DNA from: Planctomycetota bacterium
GTDB taxonomy: Bacteria > Planctomycetota > PUPC01 > JACPCR01
Assembly (NCBI GenBank): GCA_030740295.1
Contig: JASLXP010000068.1
Location: 1-9,933 of the forward strand
Reading direction: 5' to 3'
Length of the DNA: 9,933 bases
Numbering within the stretch: position 1 is the first letter of the stretch; the number at the start of each line of letters is the position of its first letter. Positions 1 through 7,142 of this stretch are shown here, one piece after another. The position numbers were made by a program, and so were the translations under genes. The notes under the pieces were generated by a model. That model made no database searches and was not told the origin of the DNA. It saw only the letters and a program-made list of their open reading frames with translations.

Positions 1-2475
1 TGCGAAGGCGAAGTGATCGGCCTTTTCGAGCCAGAGCATGTACTTTTCACCGGCAGGAAACAGGCGGAAGCCTTCCAGCCTTTTCTCCGCAGGCTGTTGC
101 CGGCCGTCGTGGCCGAACTGGAGGTCTTTCGATCCGCTGAAGCAGAGGAGAGGGCGATTGATGGTCTTGTAGCTTTCTCTCCCGAAGCGCGAAGTGCCCG
201 GCCCCTGGGGTGACATGGCGATTCCGATCGTGACTCGCGGATCGCTTAGGTTGCCTGCCAGGCCCTTGCCAGGCCCCACGGCAGGTTCCAGATATTTCAG
301 AATGGGTCGTGCTCCGCAGACCGCCAGTACCGTGTGTGCGCCGTACGAGTGCCCAATCACGGCGATCTTCTTTGTGTCGATCTTTCCACGTAGCTCGGGG
401 TGCATTCGATCCCACTCGATTGCCTTGTCGATGGCGAAGCTGGCGTCTTTCGGCCGTTCGAGCACGGCCTTCGGGTCTTTGGTGATGCCAAGGAGCGCTT
501 CATTGAACCTCTCTTTCAGGGTCCCCTTTGCCCCGAAAGCAAGCATCTTCACCCTCACGTTATTGCTGTAAACGTGCTCCAGACAGAGCGAAACGTAACC
601 GTGGCTGGCAAGGTGCCTGGCTTGGTAAAGGTGCGCGTCCCAGTTGCCCGCGCCGCCGTGGGAAAATATCGCGAGGGGGTACCGGCCCGCCTCCCGTGGG
701 AAATGAACCTTCATCGGAACACGGCGCCTGCCGCGCTGGACGTCGCGGAGGTCTGGGAACTCGATGGTCTCCAGACGGAAAGGGCCGGCCTCGCCCGCCC
801 GCGGCCTGTCAGGCGAGTCAGCCCCGACCGGAAGGACTAAGGCTGACGGATGGGCCGCATCGAAGTAAACGCTGTTCGTGGCGACCAGAGCCTTCTTTGC
901 GCCGCCGGTAAAGTGTTCCCCGTTGTTCGGGTTGGCATCGAACCGCGGGAAGTTCGACGAACTGACCAGTATCCGGATGCGGTGACCTTTCAGGAAGGTA
1001 TGGGCCGTCCCCTGGCAGGAGACGGTGACCTCATAGACCTGTCCCGGCTCCATCAGTTGCGGCTCTTGCAGGGAACTGCGGAAGCGCATCCGGTGTGCTC
1101 CGTCCGTGACGAGCATCGACCGGCCGTCCGGGTGAACGTCGCACAGCCGAACGACGAAATCGGTGTCCACCTGGTCGGAAGAGACGAACAGCCTGGCCCT
1201 GGCGATTCCCTTCACCGCCAGATCACTATCGAGGGCCTTGGTCGTGTATGAGACATGATCGTTGCGTCGCTCCACCTTCTCTCGCTGGTCCACGGGGCCC
1301 GCGGGAGTAGCGCGGGTCGAGGCAACCCAGGAAGCGTGGATGACCATTCCACCGATGGTGGGAGAAGGATCGTTGGGATCGTACCGGAAGGTATCCGCCG
1401 GTTTATCTCCCTGTCCCGGTTGCCGGGCCAGTTGTCCGCCCGCTTGCAGGTAGAACGTCTTCGCTTTGTTTCCCGGGGGTGGCCAGGTTTCGGCCGCTTC
1501 CCATTTACGTGACCCCATTTGGAAGTAGCGCACGTCTGGAAAGTCTTTCCACCCGTTGTCTTTCTTGCCCCGGAGCCAGTAGTCGAAGAAGCGATGGGCT
1601 TCTCTTTCGCTCACGCGCTCGGCTTCCTTGAAGGCCAGCTCTCCCACTTTTCGTTTACCCGCTCCCGCTCCCATGTGATCCCACGGGCCGACGAGCAGGC
1701 GCGATTGCTCTCGCGCAATGGGCCCGGCCGAGGAGCGGATGCGTTTGAAGGTGTCAATCAGAGCATCGGTTTCCGTATCAAACCAGCCGCCGATAACGAG
1801 AATCGGAAGGTCCAGTTTGGCGAAGCTCAACCGCGTGGTCAATTCCACGAAATTCCAGAAACGATCACGGACGGGATGGTCAGTGATGATCTTCATCGAT
1901 CCTTTGAAGCCCACATTCTCTCGCACCAGGGCATGGGCCCTTTTGAATACGCCGCCGTGAAAGTAATCCTCATAGGCTGTGCCGAACCGGGCCACAACGG
2001 GGACGATGCAGGAGAGGTGCGGCGGCTTTTCGGCTGCGGTCTGGTATTGGGCCATCCCGAGTGCAGAGGGCCCCCACATGCCAACCTTCCCGTCGCTCCA
2101 GGATTGGGCCGCTATCCATTCGACGATGTCGTGCCCATCCTTACCCACTTGCCTCAAGGCCGGCTTGCCATTCCGCACCGCGGCGCCTTTCGAGCCGTAG
2201 AATCCCCGCCAGTCAGCAATGACGAACGCGTAGTCTCCCCGGCCGAACAGGTCGCTCACTCTTGCCGCGCCGGGGAGGGCCGACCCGAGGACCTTTTTGT
2301 TGTAAGGTGTGAAGATCAGAATAGTCGGCCACCGACCTTTTGGGGAAGGCAGGAACACGTCCGCTGCGAGCCCTTTCCCGTCCCGCATAAGCACATGAAC
2401 CGGGGCCGGCGTAGGAAAATGATCCTCAGCCACAAGGCAGACTGGCAGGCCGGAAACAAGCAGCAAGAGCAACAT
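1..2475 (-). CDS. Secreted CocE/NonD hydrolase fused to a second alpha/beta-hydrolase (3' end outside window)
   Basis: One open frame of 825 codons runs from ATG at 2475 off the left edge. Residues 1-18 form a hydrophobic signal peptide (MLLLLLVSGLPVCLVA). A TTG at 2505 would add a basic n-region (MERNTASPKR) and is a fair alternative start; neither has a clear Shine-Dalgarno. Residues 20-550 match the CocE/X-Pro dipeptidyl-peptidase S15 family: oxyanion Tyr58 (TPYNKK), nucleophile Ser137 (GMWGPSALG), Asp233 (GGWFD), His267 (GPWDHM), then the C-terminal jelly roll ending SSNFPRFDANPN...HPSALVLPV, where family members normally stop. After a linker of about 15 residues, residues 566-825 form a second alpha/beta-hydrolase (dienelactone/PAF-acetylhydrolase style): HGGAGN oxyanion loop, Ser710 (GHSYGA), Asp784 (SGSKD), His821 (ADHFAFA). 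The protein probably hydrolyses esters or amides outside the cytoplasm; the substrate is unknown. It follows a sigma-54 regulator on the same strand, so co-transcription is possible. Confidence 0.88.
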   Translation of the reverse strand, partial: MLLLLLVSGLPVCLVAEDHFPTPAPVHVLMRDGKGLAADVFLPSPKGRWPTILIFTPYNKKVLGSALPGAARVSDLFGRGDYAFVIADWRGFYGSKGAAVRNGKPALRQVGKDGHDIVEWIAAQSWSDGKVGMWGPSALGMAQYQTAAEKPPHLSCIVPVVARFGTAYEDYFHGGVFKRAHALVRENVGFKGSMKIITDHPVRDRFWNFVELTTRLSFAKLDLPILVIGGWFDTETDALIDTFKRIRSSAGPIAREQSRLLVGPWDHMGAGAGKRKVGELAFKEAERVSEREAHRFFDYWLRGKKDNGWKDFPDVRYFQMGSRKWEAAETWPPPGNKAKTFYLQAGGQLARQPGQGDKPADTFRYDPNDPSPTIGGMVIHASWVASTRATPAGPVDQREKVERRNDHVSYTTKALDSDLAVKGIARARLFVSSDQVDTDFVVRLCDVHPDGRSMLVTDGAHRMRFRSSLQEPQLMEPGQVYEVTVSCQGTAHTFLKGHRIRILVSSSNFPRFDANPNNGEHFTGGAKKALVATNSVYFDAAHPSALVLPVGADSPDRPRAGEAGPFRLETIEFPDLRDVQRGRRRVPMKVHFPREAGRYPLAIFSHGGAGNWDAHLYQARHLASHGYVSLCLEHVYSNNVRVKMLAFGAKGTLKERFNEALLGITKDPKAVLERPKDASFAIDKAIEWDRMHPELRGKIDTKKIAVIGHSYGAHTVLAVCGARPILKYLEPAVGPGKGLAGNLSDPRVTIGIAMSPQGPGTSRFGRESYKTINRPLLCFSGSKDLQFGHDGRQQPAEKRLEGFRLFPAGEKYMLWLEKADHFAFA

Positions 2476-2576
2476 TCGTTTTGGCGACGCGGTATTCCGC
2501 TCCAATGCGACGACTGCAACAATCAAAATCGTAGGCCGGTTGTGTAAAGTTTGGAATAACGTATTCACCAACGCGC

Positions 2577-3941
2577 TCAAAGCCCGTATTCAGCGACCTT
2601 CTTCCTCAGGGTAGTTCTGTGCATGCCCAGGATTCCGGCGGCACGGCGCTGGTTGCCGCCGGTGAATTCGAGCACTCGCTGGATGAGCGGCCTCTCAAAA
2701 CTCTTGATTAGCGTTTCGTAAAGTTGTTCCGTGGGTTCGCCCTTCAAGTGTGTGTCCACGAGCCGCCTTACCGCAAGACTCAACTCGCCCTGGTCTGCTT
2801 CATGCTCAGAGAGAGTCTCTGGAAGATCGGATGTCTGAATCGTTGCGCCTCTGCTTAGCACGGCCGCGTGCTGGACAGCGTTTTTCAGCTCGCGCACGTT
2901 GCCCGGCCAGAGATGGTCTTGCAGAGCCGCGGTGGCTTCCTCTGAAAAAGCCTTCGAAGGTGAGACCTCTTTCAAGAAATGATTCGCAAGCAGTTCGATG
3001 TCCTCCCTGCGATCGCGCAGATCGGGCAGGTGGAGCGTGACGACGTTGAGCCGGTAAAAAAGGTCTGCCCGGAAACTGCCGGAATCCACGAGCTCACGCA
3101 ATGGCCGGTGGGTCGCGGCAATGAGCCGCACATCAACTTTTATTTCTTCATCACCGCCGACTCGCTCGACCACTTTCTCCTCCAGAAATCGCAGAAGTTT
3201 CTTTTGCAGATCCGGCGAGAGCTCACCGATCTCATCGAGGAACACGGTGCCGCCGTTCGCGCGCTCAAAGTGTCCAAGCCGCTGCTCGACTGCACCGGTA
3301 AATGCGCCGCGCTCGTGTCCGTATAGCTCGCTTTCGGCGAGGGTCTCCGGCAGGCGGGCACAATCGACCGCGATGAACGGCTTCTCCGCACGATGGCTGT
3401 GCCTGTGAATGCCCCGAGCGGCAAGCTCTTTTCCGGTGCCGGAGCTTCCGGATATCAGCACGGTGACTTCCGACTGTGACACAGCCCCGATCTGCTTGAA
3501 GACTTCCTGCATCAACGGATGCGAGCCGAGCATTTCAAGGGGCAGGGATGCCGGAGGTGGCTGTGCATTCGGGGAAGGCATCGGCCCCGACGCTAAAGCA
3601 CGGTTGATGACTTCGGCCGCGTTATCCAGGTCGATCGGCTTGGTCAGATACTCGAAGGCTCCACGCTGGATGGCCTGGATGGCGGTGTCCATCGTGCCGT
3701 GCGCAGTGATGACGATGATGGGGCCTTTACACTTTTCTCGGATTACAGGCAGGGCTTCGATGCCGGTCATCCCCGGTAGCTTGACGTCGAGCAGGATGAG
3801 ATCCGGCCGCTCCTTTTCCAGCAGTTCGATACCTTCCTCCGCGCTGGATGCGGACGCCGATTCATGGCCGATGTCCTTCAGAAATTCTTCGAAGGCCCAG
3901 CAGACGTTACGGTCATCTTCAATGATCAGGATCTTTGGCAT
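2577..3941 (-). CDS. NtrC-family sigma-54-dependent response regulator
   Basis: The protein has 454 residues, the usual length for an NtrC/AtoC-type activator. Residues 1-118 are a receiver domain with acidic pocket E8/D9/D10, phospho-acceptor D52 (LILLDVKLPG), T79 and K101 (TKP). After a Pro-rich linker (120-135) comes the AAA+ domain, about 138-370: Walker A GSSGTGKE (165-172; Ser where Glu is common), GAFTGA sigma-54 contact loop (212-217), Walker B VFLDE with D236/E237, and the FRADLFYRLNV and LWPGNVREL motifs. The C-terminus (about 415-454) is a Fis-type helix-turn-helix (NQRRAAGILGMHRTTLRKK). When phosphorylated it should drive open-complex formation at -24/-12 promoters. The ATG at 3941 lacks a clear Shine-Dalgarno but gives a full receiver domain (MPKILIIEDD). 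No sensor kinase gene is in the window, and its targets are unknown. A weak -10-like TATAAG lies about 20 bases upstream of the start. Confidence 0.96.
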   Translation of the reverse strand: MPKILIIEDDRNVCWAFEEFLKDIGHESASASSAEEGIELLEKERPDLILLDVKLPGMTGIEALPVIREKCKGPIIVITAHGTMDTAIQAIQRGAFEYLTKPIDLDNAAEVINRALASGPMPSPNAQPPPASLPLEMLGSHPLMQEVFKQIGAVSQSEVTVLISGSSGTGKELAARGIHRHSHRAEKPFIAVDCARLPETLAESELYGHERGAFTGAVEQRLGHFERANGGTVFLDEIGELSPDLQKKLLRFLEEKVVERVGGDEEIKVDVRLIAATHRPLRELVDSGSFRADLFYRLNVVTLHLPDLRDRREDIELLANHFLKEVSPSKAFSEEATAALQDHLWPGNVRELKNAVQHAAVLSRGATIQTSDLPETLSEHEADQGELSLAVRRLVDTHLKGEPTEQLYETLIKSFERPLIQRVLEFTGGNQRRAAGILGMHRTTLRKKVAEYGL

Positions 3942-4080
3942 CTGAATGTGCGTGCGCTTATAGCATTCGGATCATGCTGGATGTGATGTTCAGAGCAAGA
4001 CGAGATGCGTGTTCAGTGGTACTGGAAGCGTAAAATGTGGAGAAGAATCGGCTGAATCGTGTGCTGCGCGTCGGAGTGGA

Positions 4081-4143
4081 GCCTACCAGTACAGCGTCGC
4101 CTTTTTCGATAAGAACGGAAACCTTATCACCCGCATCGGCCGA
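4081..4143 (+). pseudogene. Possible beta-propeller (NHL-like) blade remnant
   Basis: Between the regulator and the toxin gene, one plus-strand frame reads AYQYSVAFFDKNGNL then ITRIGR. This resembles a blade of six-bladed beta-propeller or NHL-repeat proteins, which often contain a 'V..FDKNGN...RIGRYGN' pattern. The surrounding translation (about 4009-4080 and after 4143) shows no family resemblance. If real, this is a decayed fragment of a larger gene rather than a gene. The same bases contain a perfect GATAAG/CTTATC hairpin (4110-4130), which may be incidental. The match is from memory and covers only about 21 residues, so confidence is low. Confidence 0.25.
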
Positions 4144-4224
4144 TGGCATAGGGGGCCCTGGTCAGAACTCGTTGCTCTCCCTCTATCCCGATGTGGCACA
4201 GGAATGGCATCCGACCAACAGCTG

Positions 4225-4632
4225 TCAAGGAACGCGAATGATCCCCGGGAATTGATCGAAGTGATGGTCAAACGCGAAAGCCACCGATACTTCCTCCAAT
4301 TCCATGAGCGCAAAGCTGGAACAATCGGTAAAGCTGAAAATCTTGTCGTCGTAACTTTTGAAGATTTCGACTGCCCGGTCGCGTATCGCCGTATTGGTGG
4401 GCCGGACTAACGCCAATTCTCCAGACCAAAGTTTATCTGCCCATTCGCAGGCGACTGAGTGGCCTCTGTCGGTCTTATCCCTGAATCTGAGCAGATTGAT
4501 CGTTTCTACGATCACATAGTCGGTGGTCAGCAGCGGCTCCAGGCTTCCGGCAAGCCATTCCTTTGCTGGCTCGTGGTCAGCATCCTCTTTTACAGCAAGT
4601 GCGAACCAGGCGCCTGTGTCGACAAAAACCAT
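4225..4632 (-). CDS. PIN-domain toxin ribonuclease, VapC-like
   Basis: The 135-residue protein has the usual PIN-toxin length and layout. The acidic metal-binding residues are in place: D5 (MVFVDTGAWFAL), E43 (VIVETINLL), D103 (FSFTDCSSFALM) and D122 (AFAFDHHF). The ending HFDQFPGI is typical of VapC proteins. VapC toxins are Mg/Mn-dependent RNases that cut tRNA or rRNA when the antitoxin is lost. The ATG at 4632 shares its A with the TAA of the upstream antitoxin gene (TAATG), which indicates translational coupling. All four catalytic acids are present, so the toxin appears intact. The RNA target cannot be told from the sequence. Confidence 0.9.
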   Translation of the reverse strand: MVFVDTGAWFALAVKEDADHEPAKEWLAGSLEPLLTTDYVIVETINLLRFRDKTDRGHSVACEWADKLWSGELALVRPTNTAIRDRAVEIFKSYDDKIFSFTDCSSFALMELEEVSVAFAFDHHFDQFPGIIRVP

Positions 4633-4877
4633 TATCGATCCTCGTAGAGAACACGATCATGCTCTCTACCGTCAAAGCCCGGGCCCATAGACCTGCCAGC
4701 CATTGCCTGAATGGCCTTACGCTGTTCGCGAGCAAGGTCTTCGTTTTCGCTTGATCCATTAGTCAATTCCCTCTGGCACCTTGCAAGAACGAATTGTGCG
4801 AAATCAAGAACCTCATGCTGCTTTTCAGCGGGCAACAATGCAGCGATGTTGTGCAAGTCCCTCAATGGATCGTTCAT
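4632..4877 (-). CDS. Antitoxin of the PIN toxin, VapB/DUF2281-like
   Basis: This 81-residue protein begins MNDPLRDLHNIAALLPAEKQ. The segment LPAEKQHEVLDFAQFVL is characteristic of small antitoxins related to DUF2281 that pair with PIN toxins. The polar C-terminal half, ending in GREHDRVLYEDR, is the likely toxin-binding tail. The ATG at 4877 was chosen because an AAGGA-type Shine-Dalgarno (CTAAGGAAAG) lies a few bases upstream. A longer frame from ATG 4934 would add 19 residues that do not look like the family. The gene precedes the toxin and overlaps it by one base, the normal antitoxin-first order. By family behaviour it should neutralise the toxin and may repress its own promoter, but I see no convincing operator directly upstream. 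Confidence 0.8.
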   Translation of the reverse strand: MNDPLRDLHNIAALLPAEKQHEVLDFAQFVLARCQRELTNGSSENEDLAREQRKAIQAMAGRSMGPGFDGREHDRVLYEDR

Positions 4878-4994
4878 TGCTTTCCTTAGGTATAGTAGAG
4901 CTGTAAGGTCTGGAGAGTTACCAAGTAAACTCATGAGATCTGCGATTTCAACAGACTGATAAGTTCCAGGAGTTCCTTCACCTGCGTTCCCTGT

Positions 4995-5010
4995 GTTCCG
5001 TTCGCGGAAC
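4995..5010. repeat. Perfect hairpin with UUCG tetraloop
   Basis: GTTCCG-TTCG-CGGAAC is a 6-bp perfect stem closed by the very stable cUUCGg tetraloop when read on the plus strand. Two more pairs (TG with CA) follow after a T-T mismatch. No T-run follows on either strand, so it is not a standard intrinsic terminator. It lies in the gap between the divergent antitoxin and dioxygenase genes, just upstream of a TTGACA box, and three GTTCC motifs occur within 4972-5000. It could be an operator or an RNA structure. Confidence 0.5.
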
Positions 5011-5018
5011 TCACGGTC

Positions 5019-5047
5019 TTGACAGTCTGTAATTGCTTAGGTAAGCA
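5019..5047 (+). promoter_or_regulatory. Possible sigma-70 promoter of the PhyH gene
   Basis: A consensus -35 box TTGACA (5019-5024) is followed after 17 bases by TAAGCA (5042-5047), a poor -10 match that keeps only the first two T/A positions. It lies about 30 bases ahead of the ATG at 5079, a suitable place. The -35 match is perfect, but the weak -10 keeps confidence low. Confidence 0.3.
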
Positions 5048-5078
5048 CCGGGCAATCCACACTCACGAGAACACCAAC

Positions 5079-5897
5079 ATGAGTCCGTTAACGCAGGAAC
5101 AACTCGGCCACTTCAACGAAGAAGGCTACATCATCCTCCGGCAGGTGGTCAGCCGTGAGCACATCGATGCCATGCTGGCCGCATTCGAACGGCTGATGGA
5201 TCGCGCGTTGGCCGGCGAATGCGAGATTGGATGGATCGATAAATCGCAACGAGTGCCTGCACGGACCGGAAGCCTGCTCAGCACCTCTCGCTATGACGAT
5301 GCTTACGCGCAGTGGATTGATGGTGGCCTCGCTGACCAACTTGAATCCGCGCTCGGCGGCCCGGGCCGCCACAGCTTGTTCGGCATGCTGAACGGCGGGG
5401 GAGGGCAGGCATACAAGCAGGGCTGGCACCGGGATATCGGCAAGCCGGGTGCACCCGATGAAGTGGAATTTCTTCGCAGACATCACGGCACGTTTGTACA
5501 GTTTAATGCGCCTTTGCTGAAAGATGACCACTACCTGAACATCGTCCCCCGCAGCCATCTGCGCGCCTCCTCTCAAGAAGAGATGGACGCTTCGGCCGCG
5601 GGCCAGGATGCAAACATGCCGGATGAGATGATCGTCGAGCTCAATGCCGGGGATATCGTTCACTACAACGCAAACCTGTGGCATCGAGGCTGGAATCCAG
5701 AAGGCAACCTGCGGTGGACCATGCACTGCGCGTTCTGGCGCGCCGACCGCGAAGTCATGAAGCACGAATACGGACAGAAGGAAGATATTCTCACGCCCGA
5801 CTATCTGGAACGGATGCCTCCAAGGACCCGTGAGTACATGCAGCGGTATCTCGATGCCCATCCGGAAGACGAGCCAAGGAGTTTGCTTGATCTGTGA
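5079..5897 (+). CDS. PhyH-family Fe(II)/2-oxoglutarate dioxygenase
   Basis: The 272-residue protein begins MSPLTQEQLGHFNEEGYIIL, the classic N-terminus of phytanoyl-CoA dioxygenase-like enzymes; this fixes the ATG at 5079 although the frame is open upstream to 5019. The iron-binding triad is visible: H117 and D119 in GWHRDIG, and distal H202 in NLWHRGWNPEGN. R212 (LRWTMH) is placed to bind the 2-oxoglutarate carboxylate. The NIVPRSHL segment is the usual family turn before the distal half. The enzyme should hydroxylate a small organic substrate with O2 and 2-oxoglutarate in the cytoplasm. Family members act on phytanoyl-CoA, ectoine, secondary metabolites and others, and the sequence does not show which. 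It diverges from the toxin-antitoxin pair and converges on the hydrolase at 6007. Confidence 0.92.
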   Translation: MSPLTQEQLGHFNEEGYIILRQVVSREHIDAMLAAFERLMDRALAGECEIGWIDKSQRVPARTGSLLSTSRYDDAYAQWIDGGLADQLESALGGPGRHSLFGMLNGGGGQAYKQGWHRDIGKPGAPDEVEFLRRHHGTFVQFNAPLLKDDHYLNIVPRSHLRASSQEEMDASAAGQDANMPDEMIVELNAGDIVHYNANLWHRGWNPEGNLRWTMHCAFWRADREVMKHEYGQKEDILTPDYLERMPPRTREYMQRYLDAHPEDEPRSLLDL

Positions 5898-6006
5898 GCA
5901 GTACTGCTGAGTCACTTCCTATCCGACGATGAGAGCAAGGGGACCATCTTGACAGCTCCAGTACCGGAATCGGAAGCGATGGATTGGGGCAGTCGCTCGT
6001 GACACT

Positions 6007-7041
6007 TCATGTGACAGCCCTGTCCACGAACGGCCAGAAGAGCGTCTTGTAGAACCGATGCCCACCGTCGCCGTATTTGTGCTCATACCTTTCGGGAACT
6101 CCGGCGACGGCAAACAGGTCTCGTAATCTCTTCACAGCAGCATCCACTTTGTGCGTCGGATGCAGGCTGTCATGCGAACCGTTGACCGTGATCAAATGCC
6201 TGGGGGCAATGAGCGCTGCGATATCCCAGAACTCTCCGAATTGGAGTATCCCAGGCACCCCGTTGCAGTCGCAGTGGTGAATGAGCCCGTCTTCACCGAC
6301 GAGTGAGTTGTACGAACAACTCGGCATCGCAATGCGGACACGGGTGTCGCACGCTGCGGTGTATGTCGTCACCATGCCTCCGCCTGAATTGCCAAGCATG
6401 AGCGTTGTGCGCGCATCTACTTCAGGCAATGCACTCGCCCAATCCATAATTCGCATCATGTCCCAGACTCTTTCCCCCATCGCTGTGCGGCCGGCCAGCA
6501 GTGCGTGCATGAAATGGCTGCGGCAATTTCGCCCGCAGTGGCGCTTGCTTATGTCTGTGACCCCGCCGGGTGCGATACCACGCGTCGCTGGAGCGATTGC
6601 GAGGAAACCACGCTGCGCGGCCTGGATAGCGACGTCCCTGTCTTCGGCCTCGATTTTTTCACGTGGAGTTCGTTCCGTCCCGATACCGGCATATTCGCTG
6701 TTCTCGCCGTGGCCGTGAGGCGCGACTGCGAGTGGGAAAGGCCCGTCGCCTTTTGGTTGCACCAGCCAGAAATGGATGCGTACATCCGGCTCCGTTTCGA
6801 TGAAGCCCTGCCGGCGCGTCAGCTTGCCGAGGTCTTCTGCCTCATCGAGTTCTACCGAAGGGTTGTGCCCGGCGGCCCCACGTGCGATGCACTCGAGACC
6901 CAGCAGGTTCTGAAGCGCAGGTCGCGCCTCCGATTGCCAGGATTGAAAGCTGTCGGGATTTTTTGCCCTGCATGCGTGCGTACGAGATTCTTCGGAATAG
7001 ATCCGGCCGAGGTAGTCGATGATTTCCGGAGGATGTTTCAT
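6007..7041 (-). CDS. Alpha/beta-hydrolase, acetyl-xylan-esterase/dienelactone-hydrolase type
   Basis: The 344-residue protein begins MKHPPEIIDYLGRIYSEESR and has no signal peptide, so it is probably cytoplasmic. The hydrolase core shows a HGHG oxyanion-type loop (109-112), nucleophile S219 in LGNSGGG, acid D291 in NGSHDSLHP and H328 in GDGGHRFYK. The segment HFMHALLAGRTAMGERVWDMMRI resembles acetyl-xylan esterases (CE7-like) and related family-S9/dienelactone hydrolases. It likely deacylates a sugar ester or other small ester; the substrate is not determined. The ATG at 7041 was chosen because GAGCAAGG precedes it and homologous-looking sequence begins there; ATG 7068 and TTG 7089 are in-frame alternatives adding unlike residues. 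It converges on the PhyH gene and diverges from the PDZ gene. Confidence 0.9.
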   Translation of the reverse strand: MKHPPEIIDYLGRIYSEESRTHACRAKNPDSFQSWQSEARPALQNLLGLECIARGAAGHNPSVELDEAEDLGKLTRRQGFIETEPDVRIHFWLVQPKGDGPFPLAVAPHGHGENSEYAGIGTERTPREKIEAEDRDVAIQAAQRGFLAIAPATRGIAPGGVTDISKRHCGRNCRSHFMHALLAGRTAMGERVWDMMRIMDWASALPEVDARTTLMLGNSGGGMVTTYTAACDTRVRIAMPSCSYNSLVGEDGLIHHCDCNGVPGILQFGEFWDIAALIAPRHLITVNGSHDSLHPTHKVDAAVKRLRDLFAVAGVPERYEHKYGDGGHRFYKTLFWPFVDRAVT

Positions 7042-7105
7042 TGCCTTGCTCAAGAGTGGTGGAGTCATTAAAGAGGGATTGGTGAACAAGAGAGCAAATC
7101 AGTAA

Positions 7106-7134
7106 CGACCGGTCAAACATTGCGTGTCCGGTCG
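7106..7134. repeat. Inverted repeat in the divergent intergenic region
   Basis: CGACCGG (7106-7112) and CCGGTCG (7128-7134) are perfect inverted copies separated by 15 bases. Their centres are 22 bases apart, about two helical turns, which fits a dimeric regulator binding between the divergent hydrolase (start 7041) and PDZ protein (start 7185) genes. A structured leader is the alternative. No terminator-like T-run follows. Confidence 0.45.
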
Positions 7135-7142
7135 ATCCTGTT

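Larger units (their letters stand above)
4931..5062 (-). other. Doubtful 43-codon open frame upstream of the antitoxin
   Basis: A minus-strand frame from GTG 5062 to TGA 4931-4933 encodes a peptide whose end (GTQVKELLELISLLKSQIS) looks like an amphipathic helix. Its TGA overlaps the ATG at 4934 as ATGA, in frame with the antitoxin gene. It has no ATG and no Shine-Dalgarno, contains a GC-rich hairpin, and overlaps the putative promoter of the PhyH gene on the other strand. It may be a leader peptide, the 3' remnant of a lost gene, or chance. I do not recognise a family. Confidence 0.2.

Noticed and set aside
1519..2547. A 342-codon plus-strand open frame opposite the fused hydrolase
   Set aside because: The minus strand here encodes the CocE module with all catalytic motifs in order; the plus-strand translation shows no family features and is an antisense shadow.
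2476..2576. Terminator or promoter between the regulator and the fused hydrolase
   Set aside because: I found no stem-loop with a T-run and no convincing -35/-10 or -24/-12 pair, so co-transcription is left open.
4040..4150. Possible degenerate tRNA on the minus strand (T-arm-like GTAGG-CTCCACT-CCGAC followed by GCGCAGCA)
   Set aside because: The T-loop lacks TTCRA, the T-stem has a mismatch, and no matching 5' acceptor strand or D-arm is found about 70 bases upstream.
4194..4209. Sigma-54-like site TGGCAC-AGGAA-TGGCA on the plus strand
   Set aside because: The -24 half is perfect and the GG-N10-GC spacing fits, but the -12 half has a mismatch and the only sequence downstream is antisense to the toxin gene.
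5897..5908. 12-bp palindrome AGCAGTACTGCT over the PhyH stop codon
   Set aside because: It is short, has no loop, and lies at a convergent junction with no T-run; chance is a sufficient explanation.
5088..5915. A 275-codon minus-strand open frame opposite the PhyH gene
   Set aside because: The plus strand carries the intact iron-binding triad and typical PhyH N-terminus; the opposite frame has no recognisable motif.
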